Shown piece after piece: positions 1 to 6,600 of a stretch of DNA of 64,000 nucleotides. Every line of letters begins with the position of its first letter. Positions within the stretch are counted from its first letter, which is position 1. The DNA lies in NCBI GenBank assembly GCA_964057225.1, contig OZ059896.1, positions 12,136,501 to 12,200,500 of the forward strand. Direction: 5' to 3'. A program made the position numbers and the translations under genes. The notes under the pieces are model-generated. The model did no database searches. It worked only from the letters and a program-made list of their open reading frames with translations, and was not told the origin of the DNA. The DNA comes from Auanema rhodensis. Lineage: Eukaryota; Nematoda; Chromadorea; Rhabditida; Rhabditidae.

Positions 1-144
1 AAATTTCAATATTGTGATGCTCAAAAACTGAAACAGTTGAATATTTTGTAATTTCTAAACCATTTTACTCCATCTCTTTCATTTAATTCCATATTTTAAA
101 CAATTTTATATTTCTACCGCTATTTCATAAATTCATTTTTTAAA

Positions 145-161
145 TTTTTAATCATTAAAAA
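145..161. repeat. 17-bp dyad in the satellite monomer (example)
   Basis: TTTTTAAT-C-ATTAAAAA is a perfect inverted repeat of 8 bp arms around one base, present once per monomer. A common variant reads TTTTTGATCATTAAAAA, which breaks this dyad but creates a TGATCA palindrome. The two forms mark different monomer types. The role is unknown. It could form a small cruciform or be a binding site for a satellite-associated protein, or it may simply reflect AT richness. Confidence 0.7.
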
Positions 162-680
162 ACATATAAATTTCAATATTGTGATGCTCAAAAACTGAAT
201 CATTTAAATATTTTGTATTTTCTAAACCATTTCACTCCATCTCTTTCATTTAATTCCATATTTTAAACAATTTTATATTTCTACCACGAATTCATAACTT
301 CATTTTTTAAATTTTTGATCATTAAAAAACATTTAAATTTCAATATTGTGATGCTCAAAAACTGAAACAGTTGAATATTTTGTAATTTCTAAACCATTTT
401 ACTCCATCGCTTTTATTTAATTCCATATTTTAAATAATTTTATATTTCTACCGCTATTTCATAATTTCATTTTTTAAATTTTTAATCATTAAAAAACATT
501 TAAATTTCAATATTGTGATGCTCAAAAACTGAAACAGTTGAATATTTTGTATTTTCTAAACCATTTTACATCATATCTTTCATTTAATTCCATATTTTAA
601 ACAATTTTATATTTCTACCACGAATTCATAACTTCATTTTTTAAATTTTTAATCATTAAAAAACATTTAAATTTCAATAT

Positions 681-685
681 TGTGA
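681..685. repeat. Target-site duplication of element A (left copy)
   Basis: TGTGA at 681-685 is repeated at 9473-9477. Removing the element plus one copy restores the normal monomer sequence CAATATTGTGATGCTC. Five base pairs is the usual length for BEL/Pao integration. The right copy is 9473-9477. Confidence 0.93.
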
Positions 686-721
686 TGTCGTTTTGTCCTC
701 TAGTTGGAGAGCGAATAACGG

Positions 722-742
722 GCATTTGTGGTTCAGTGGTAG
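722..742 (+). other. tRNA-Gly 5'-half-like segment in LTR (antisense to element)
   Basis: Plus-strand segment starting GCAT and containing TGGTTCAGTGGTAG, the D-arm/A-box region of eukaryotic tRNA-Gly(GCC). Recalled tRNA-Gly sequences match about 19-20 of its 21 positions. The rest of a tRNA (anticodon arm, B box) is absent, so this is not a tRNA gene. It occurs in all four LTRs (also 8976-8996, 45862-45882, 54115-54135). In the 5' LTRs it overlaps the polyprotein start codon. Confidence 0.5.
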
Positions 743-792
743 TGGAATATTAGTCCAAGTAATAGGCAATAGACGCGAGTACAAGAGAAGAG

Positions 793-798
793 TTTATT
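793..798 (-). terminator. Polyadenylation signal in 3' LTR of element A
   Basis: AATAAA on the minus strand, about 106 bases downstream of the TATA box in the sense direction. That spacing fits an R region of roughly 100 bases with cleavage shortly after the signal. The same hexamer is at 9047-9052 in the 5' LTR, where it must be ignored or bypassed for full-length transcripts. The cleavage site itself cannot be fixed from sequence. Confidence 0.6.
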
Positions 799-1218
799 AT
801 CGGCGATACGAATACAATACGAGTAAAACAGAAATAAATTGACGGGAAGATGATAGCGGTGGCAGGATAATATTGAGACATGATTTAGAAGAATTATTGC
901 GGGTTTATATACTAGGTCCCCGGAAGTGATAGATAATGTATTAATTGTAGAAAGCGAGAGGAGGGGTCTAAATCCTATGTGATTCATCCCCCTTGCAAGT
1001 GGGCGACGGCTATCGCGCCTAAGATCTTGCCTAATGGATCAGATGGCAAAGGGCGATAGGTGATTCATCGGCAAATCGGCCGTTGGTGACAACTTACAGG
1101 ATTATCGATTAGATAGTTGAGGATAATGGACAGTACAAAGAGAGGACAATAAAGAAGTACAATTGAACTTAAACTAAGGAGGAACACTATTATCACGGGA
1201 TGAGAGTGCTTCAGCACA

Positions 1219-1242
1219 CTCCGGCCGTCGAGAAGAGAACAT
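1219..1242 (-). other. Gap between stop codon and 3' LTR, expected polypurine tract position (element A)
   Basis: These 24 bases lie between the TAG stop and the 3' LTR, where the plus-strand primer (polypurine tract) should be. In the sense direction the segment ends CGACGGCCGGAG, which is not a clean purine run. The purine-rich stretch GAGAAGAGAA is on the opposite strand. The element boundary here is sharp because the external LTR end (9472) stops at the same CACA. The same sequence is in copy B at 46358-46381. Confidence 0.55.
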
Positions 1243-3627
1243 CTATATGGTGATGATCGCCGCCTGAGTCTTGTTCCTCTTAGTGGGTAGAATTTCTTGT
1301 TCCATTTCTTTTCTAGTCTCAGTTTTGTAAAAATCCCTAAGTGATTGGTCCATGTGCTGGGTGAGTTCCTTCAAGCATTCAATCCGTTTCTCTTTTGTGA
1401 GCTTCAGAAACGAGTCGCATCTTTCTTGTGATCTTTGCAAGACTAGGTTGATTTCGCAGGCTCTAGTGTTGGCGAGTGACATAGTGAATAGAATGAATAC
1501 TACTAGGATGTGAGTTTTCCTTGACTTTAGGAGAAGGAGCTGGCGCCAAAAAATGATAAAGACGCGGAGGGGAATGAGGAAGATGTAACATGTTGCGGCA
1601 GCCATGTAGTGGGCGGTGCCTAGTGCTAGTCTGGTAGCGTATGTTGTAATGATGTAATAGGAAAAGGTAAAAGCGATTATGGCAATGAGTAGACAGGTTG
1701 CTAATGCTTTGTACCATTCCTGATAGATGTTGTAGAAGTGAGTAATGTCGGGCCAAGAAAAGGTGAAGGCTGTTTCTTGGAGAGACGAGTGATTCCCGAG
1801 TATGTAATGAGAGCGTAGGTCTTGAAGTGTGTTGACGTAGTACAGCATTCCTGAGAGGAGGAATGTGTTTTCTTGTGTTCCGCAGGTGTATGTGCATGTG
1901 ATCCTAGGTGAGGCTGAGGTGATAGGCAGCTGGATGGAGTTGGTTGTTCCTTGTGGACTGCATTGTGTCATGAATGCGGATTCACCACATTGTATAGCTG
2001 CCAGAGTTGGTTGAGGTGAAGTACATGTGATACTTGCTTGGGCTCCTCGGTTGCAGTTGTAACATCCGGTTAATGGTGAATCCTGAATGTTGCAATGTGT
2101 GGAGTCTTGAGATGAGGAAGTGTGGAATTCCCCGTCGATTTTGATGTGGATTACAGTTAACATGTTGCTGTTAATGTTGATGCGTAAGTTTCTTTCCTCG
2201 TTCATGATCATGTATGAGGGTGTTAGCATTGGAATAGCTGATTGTACGTTGGTAAAGGCTGAGGTGATAGATGTTTCGTGGCACTGGCAGTTGACCTGGT
2301 CTTCTGCCGGTGTGCAAACGCAGGTGGGTGTGGCGTTACAGTTCATGTTTATAGCGTCTCTTCTGCTCGGGCATGAGAGCATGGGTTGTTGATTCCATAT
2401 AGCTGTTCTTGTAAGGTTGCGGATGAATTTGTATTGCATCGCAGGTATGACTGGCGGTGAGAGACTTGTAATAGTTAGCGTGAATGGATATATGTGCTTC
2501 GGAACGTCAGAGTATAGAGTGACGTTTTTGGAGATGGTGGTTGATCCGTTTCGGTATGTTAGGCTGAGGTCCGTTGTAGGTGTCCAAGAGTTGCAGTCGT
2601 ATACTTCATATATCGAGGTATCAGTCGGCTTCTGGTAGGTCCTGTAGAAAAAACATCCTGATGAAGGGTAAAAACATCCGCATCCTATGCCACCACAGGA
2701 TTCTGTGCAGTGTGTTGTTCCTGGGTACTGGTTAGCTATGTGAAGTTCGCTGACAGTTGAGTTTGGGGTGATGTTGCTGCATTTTTCTTCTTGGCATGAT
2801 CCAGTGTGTGGGCATCTTTTGCTGTCTTGTACGTGAGTCTTTGATTCTCTTGTGAAGTAAAGGGACCGAGTCTCACACTTGTAGTTGGTTTTAATCCACT
2901 GTATTCTCAAGAAAGAGATATTGTCTTGATTGTTTGATAATGTGAGGCAGGCTTCTTGAGTGTATGGACTGATGTTGAGATTATGCGTGGTTTGTATGTG
3001 GCATTTCTCTTGGATGCAAGTGGACTGTTCGGAGGATGTGATCGCGAGTTCTTGGCATGAGAAGGTTACTTGTATCAAACTCATCAGAGCTAGGAGTGGT
3101 ATGGCTGATTTGTGCGGCCTCGGTTGACGTGTGTGTCGGATCGTCTTGATTATGGTCATTATGATGGTGGTGCATAATCGTATCCAAAGTCGGATTGGTT
3201 TTCCTATGACCCATGGTGTGTATAGAATGCCGTAGCATAAGGCTGTGAGCATGTATGTAAGAAATGTGAGAAGTAGCATTGATGTCCATGGCCAGCAAGA
3301 TGGATTGAAAAGTGTAGCAGTGCAGAAGGTGCATGTGACAGTGGAGCAGAAATGTACCGCTGGGCATGTGATCATCATGTGATGAATTCTGGAATTGTGT
3401 TGGAAGGTCCAGCTTACGTCGTAGTTGGTTAGGATGTCCGCTGGGGGAAATATAAGGTTTCCATCGTGGCTGTTGTTATAGCATGTGTTGTGGATGCATA
3501 CTTGTTGATTGTTTGTCGAGATTCCTTGAATTTGAACTCCTTGGTAGTTGCAAGATATTGTTGGTGTGGCCGAGATGATGGGTAGAAGTATTGAGAATAT
3601 TGATAGAAAGGTGAATAGGTTTGTTCT
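1243..3627 (-). other. Envelope-like region of element A (phlebovirus Gn/Gc-like)
   Basis: Residues about 1785-2578 of the polyprotein. A hydrophobic signal-like stretch (about 1788-1804) starts a cysteine-rich Gn-like part with a membrane segment near 1899-1920. A second signal-like stretch (about 1959-1973) precedes the Gc-like part. The Gc-like part has many cysteines and several N-glycosylation sequons (for example N2002, N2020, N2069, N2073, N2144, N2152, N2188, N2396). Its hallmark is GCGCFYPSSGC at 2099-2109, resembling the fusion loop of phlebovirus class II fusion proteins. Membrane segments follow near 2425-2448 and 2458-2478. A third signal-like segment (2489-2507) precedes a charged tail. 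Whether this protein is ever displayed or fusogenic is unknown. Confidence 0.78.
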
Positions 3628-6600
3628 TTGTTCTCCGTACCATAATCTAGGTACGTTCCTTGGATTAGACTGCCTTATTGGTGGGACGTCTCTCGAAGGA
3701 TTAGTGTTTCGTAGTCTTTCAGGAATGTCGTCGTCTGAGAGTTCCAGCGGATGTAGAAGGTTCACTGGTCGTTTGAGTTCTCTGCCTGATTCTGAAAGAA
3801 GCGTGACTTCTCTGGTCTGTCCGTTCTTGTCTGGTGAGATATGTGTGATTTTTCCAATCGGCCATTTGTACCGAGGTATCGGACTGTCGTTGATAAGTAC
3901 GTATTGGTCGATTCTTGGCTGTTGATTGGAACCAGCTTTCTTCACCGAGATGTTGTTCTTGTGGTGTTCTCTTAACTCTTTGAGGTAGAGTTCGATCCAT
4001 AACTCCCAGAATTTGTTTGTGCGTTGTCTGGAGGAATGGATGGCTTTTTCTGTGTCTGCTCTTGTTTGTAAGGCAGGGTTGTCGAGGTATTCTTCGTCGT
4101 CATCGTCCGAGTGGAATGAAATGTTAAGGTCCAAGTCTTTGTGAATAAAGTCACATGGTCTGATTATTTCATCTGTTCTTGTGTCGGATCCGATGTATGT
4201 GAGTGGGCGAGTGTTGAGTGTTGCTTCACATTCAGCTAAGGTGATTGACAGTTCTTCGCTTGTTGGTATGTTCTTCATGGTTTTGTGAAGAGAGTCTTTC
4301 ACTGATCGGATAAGGCGTTCGTAGAATCCTCCTTGCCAGGGGGCGTAAGGTGTTATGTTGTGCCATTTTATTTTATGGCTGTCACCTGTTTGTGTCGTGT
4401 TGGCGATGCTGAACAGTCTGTTTGCCACTTTCTGTCCTAGTTCGAATGTGGTGGCGTTGTCGCAAGTGATGCTTTCCGGATATCCTCTACGTGCCCATAT
4501 CTTCCTTAGACAGTTAAGAAATGCTTTTGTGGTAAGGTCTTCTATAACTTCTAAGTGTAGTAGGCGTGTGACTGTGCAGGTATAGATGCAACCCCATACT
4601 TTGTGAGGTTTGTCCTTTACCGTCAGCGGTCCGAAGTAGTCGAGGCCTATGTGTTGGAATGGTCGGCTTCGGTTGAGTCTTCTGCTGGGTATGTCGCCAG
4701 AGGGGGGGTACGTGAATGGTCGGTTGTTCATTCGTTGGCACTCTACGCATCTTCGTATGACTGAGATGGTTTGTGAGCGAAGTTGTGGTATCCAGAATTT
4801 CTGTCGAACTTCGGCCATGGTGTGTGACGTGCTTTTGTGAAATTGGTTGTGGACGTGTTCGATAATTAAGGTGGCTGTCCTTGTTTTGGGTAAGACGATG
4901 ATAGGAAGTTTTGCACTCTCATCTAGTTCACTATTCTGCATTCGTCCGCGGCTGTGCCAAAGATGATCTTTCAACAGTGGTCTTAAGTCGTTTCGTTGTG
5001 CTGCTGTAAGACGTACGAGTAGGTTGTGTTGATGCAGATGGAGAAGGTTCAGTTCGGCTTCTTCGTAATGTGTCGGTAGTCGTTTCTCTAACAGCGAATA
5101 ATTCTCTGCGATCCATTTTTCTTGTGCTTGGATCCATGTGTTGCAGTGTTCTAGCCAGGATTCTTCGTATTCTTCAGATGTCCTAGCTGTATTCACTGTG
5201 ATTTCTGGTTGAGGTAATGAGAAGAGCGGACCATTAATGGCTTTGTCAATTTGTGCTTTGGGATTCCACCAGAAATGATTTAGTAGCTCGTCTGTTGTGC
5301 AACCTCTTGTGGCAATGTCGGCTGGGTTGTCTTTGGTGTTGATGTAACCAAAGTATGTCTTGATATCCATATCTTCGATTTGGTCGATGTGGTCGTAGAT
5401 TTCCTTGATTCTGTTTTGTACTAAGACTCCTGTTGTCTTCTGATCAGGTTTTCGTCTTATCCATGCTAACGTTATTTCTGAGTCCGATAAAAATGTTGTA
5501 GACAAGATTTTGATGTTGTCTTTCATTTCTTTGATGATTTTGTTGGTGTTTGTGACACCTACTGTGAGAGCTGATATTTCTGCTTTCGGGATGGTGATGT
5601 TGGAGTTCTTTGAGTGTAGCTTGGATTTAGCGAAGATCAAGGTAGGTATGCGTGATGTGGCTGCCAGGAGGTATGTGCAGAATCCTAGGGCTGATCCGCT
5701 AGAATCTGTGCAGGTAACTAAGTGGTACTGTTGATTCGGATCTTCTGGTAGGGCTCGTTGCTGAGTTTTGTTGAAGTTGAAGTTTTCGGCTAGTGTATGC
5801 CATGTTTTTTGGTGTTCTTCAGGCAACGTAGTGTCCCAGTCGTAATTCTCTGTCCATAGATTCTGTAGGAAGAGTCGTAGTGGGTGTAGGCATGGACTTA
5901 TCAAACCCATGGGGTCAAAGATCGATGCAATGGCTTGTGTAATACCACGTTTGGTCAGTTTTGTTTCTGGAAGCTTGGTTTGGATGATCCATTGGTCCGT
6001 TTCTGTGTCCCATGGTAATCCAAGAACTTTTGGTTTTGCTGAGGTGTTTTTCTCCTCTAGTAGTAGGTTTTTGTTGAAGTCCGGACTGTTCGTTATGAAT
6101 TCTTGTAGTGTCATGTTCATTTCTGCGAATATGTCCTTTGTTTCTTGGTATCCCAGTTTGAGGTCTTCTTCTGAGTTTGTGGCAAGTAATAGGTTGTCCA
6201 CGTAAAGGTTCTCTTTAATTTGGTGGGCTAGGAAGTTTTCGTTGCTTCTTTGTTCCAGATGATGACGAATTGTGGCTGCGAGGAGAAATGGCGAGGCATT
6301 GATTCCAAAGGGAACTCTACAGAAGCGTAGGGTTCTTGTATTTTCGGTGCTCATTGGTTTGGAGATATCTCTCAGCCAAAAGAATCTTGTAGCGTCACGT
6401 TCTGACTCGTGGAGTCTTATTTGAAGAAATGCTTTCTTTACGTCTGCTATCAGTGCCATTTTCCCGCAGCGGAAGCGTAAAATCATTCCTACTAGTGATG
6501 GTAGGATTAGTGGTCCTTGATGGATGACGTCGTTCAGACTGGGTCTGTTCTGGTAGTGTCCGGAAGCGTCGTATACTATCCTTAGTTTGGTTGTTTCCTT

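Larger units (their letters stand above)
1..685. repeat. 167-bp AT-rich satellite, left tract
   Basis: Four complete 167-bp monomers plus a 17-bp partial end in element A. The landmark CAATATTGTGATGCTC starts at 7, 174, 341 and 508, and its truncated form at 675, always 167 bp apart. The sequence is dominated by A/T runs and has no reading frame of note. Roughly the first 500 bp match 10630-11130 almost base for base, including a private GAATCATTTAAAT variant at 198 and 10827. This tract and the one right of element A are therefore one array split by the insertion. Monomer phase at 685 is position 11, counting the C of CAATATT as 1. Confidence 0.97.
686..1218 (-). repeat. 3' LTR of element A
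   Basis: 533 bp, identical to 8940-9472 except for one base at 810. In the sense direction it begins TGTGCTGAAGCAC (an imperfect hairpin GTGCT/AGCAC) and ends GACA. It carries the same TATA box (904-911), polyadenylation signal (793-798), U3 stem-loop (1010-1059) and tRNA-Gly-like segment (722-742) as the 5' LTR. As the downstream LTR it should supply the polyadenylation site. An 84-codon frame across it is not considered a gene. Confidence 0.96.

Noticed and set aside
722..742. A genuine tRNA-Gly gene in the LTR
   Set aside because: Only the 5' end and D-arm are present; no anticodon arm, T-arm or B box follows.
733..987. 84-codon frame in the LTRs (minus strand), and related frames at 8987-9241, 45890-46126 and 54143-54379
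   Set aside because: These lie wholly inside LTR promoter/R sequence, are shortened at the C-terminal end in copy B by a one-base deletion, and show no recognisable domain.
1463..1897. 144-codon frame on the same strand inside env, kept in both copies
   Set aside because: It overlaps the intact env frame in another phase. Its conservation follows from the near identity of the two copies, and the His/Leu/Ser-rich composition looks like a frame shadow.
3548..3925. 125-codon plus-strand frame and many other plus-strand frames across the element
   Set aside because: They are antisense shadows of the polyprotein, with no family resemblance.
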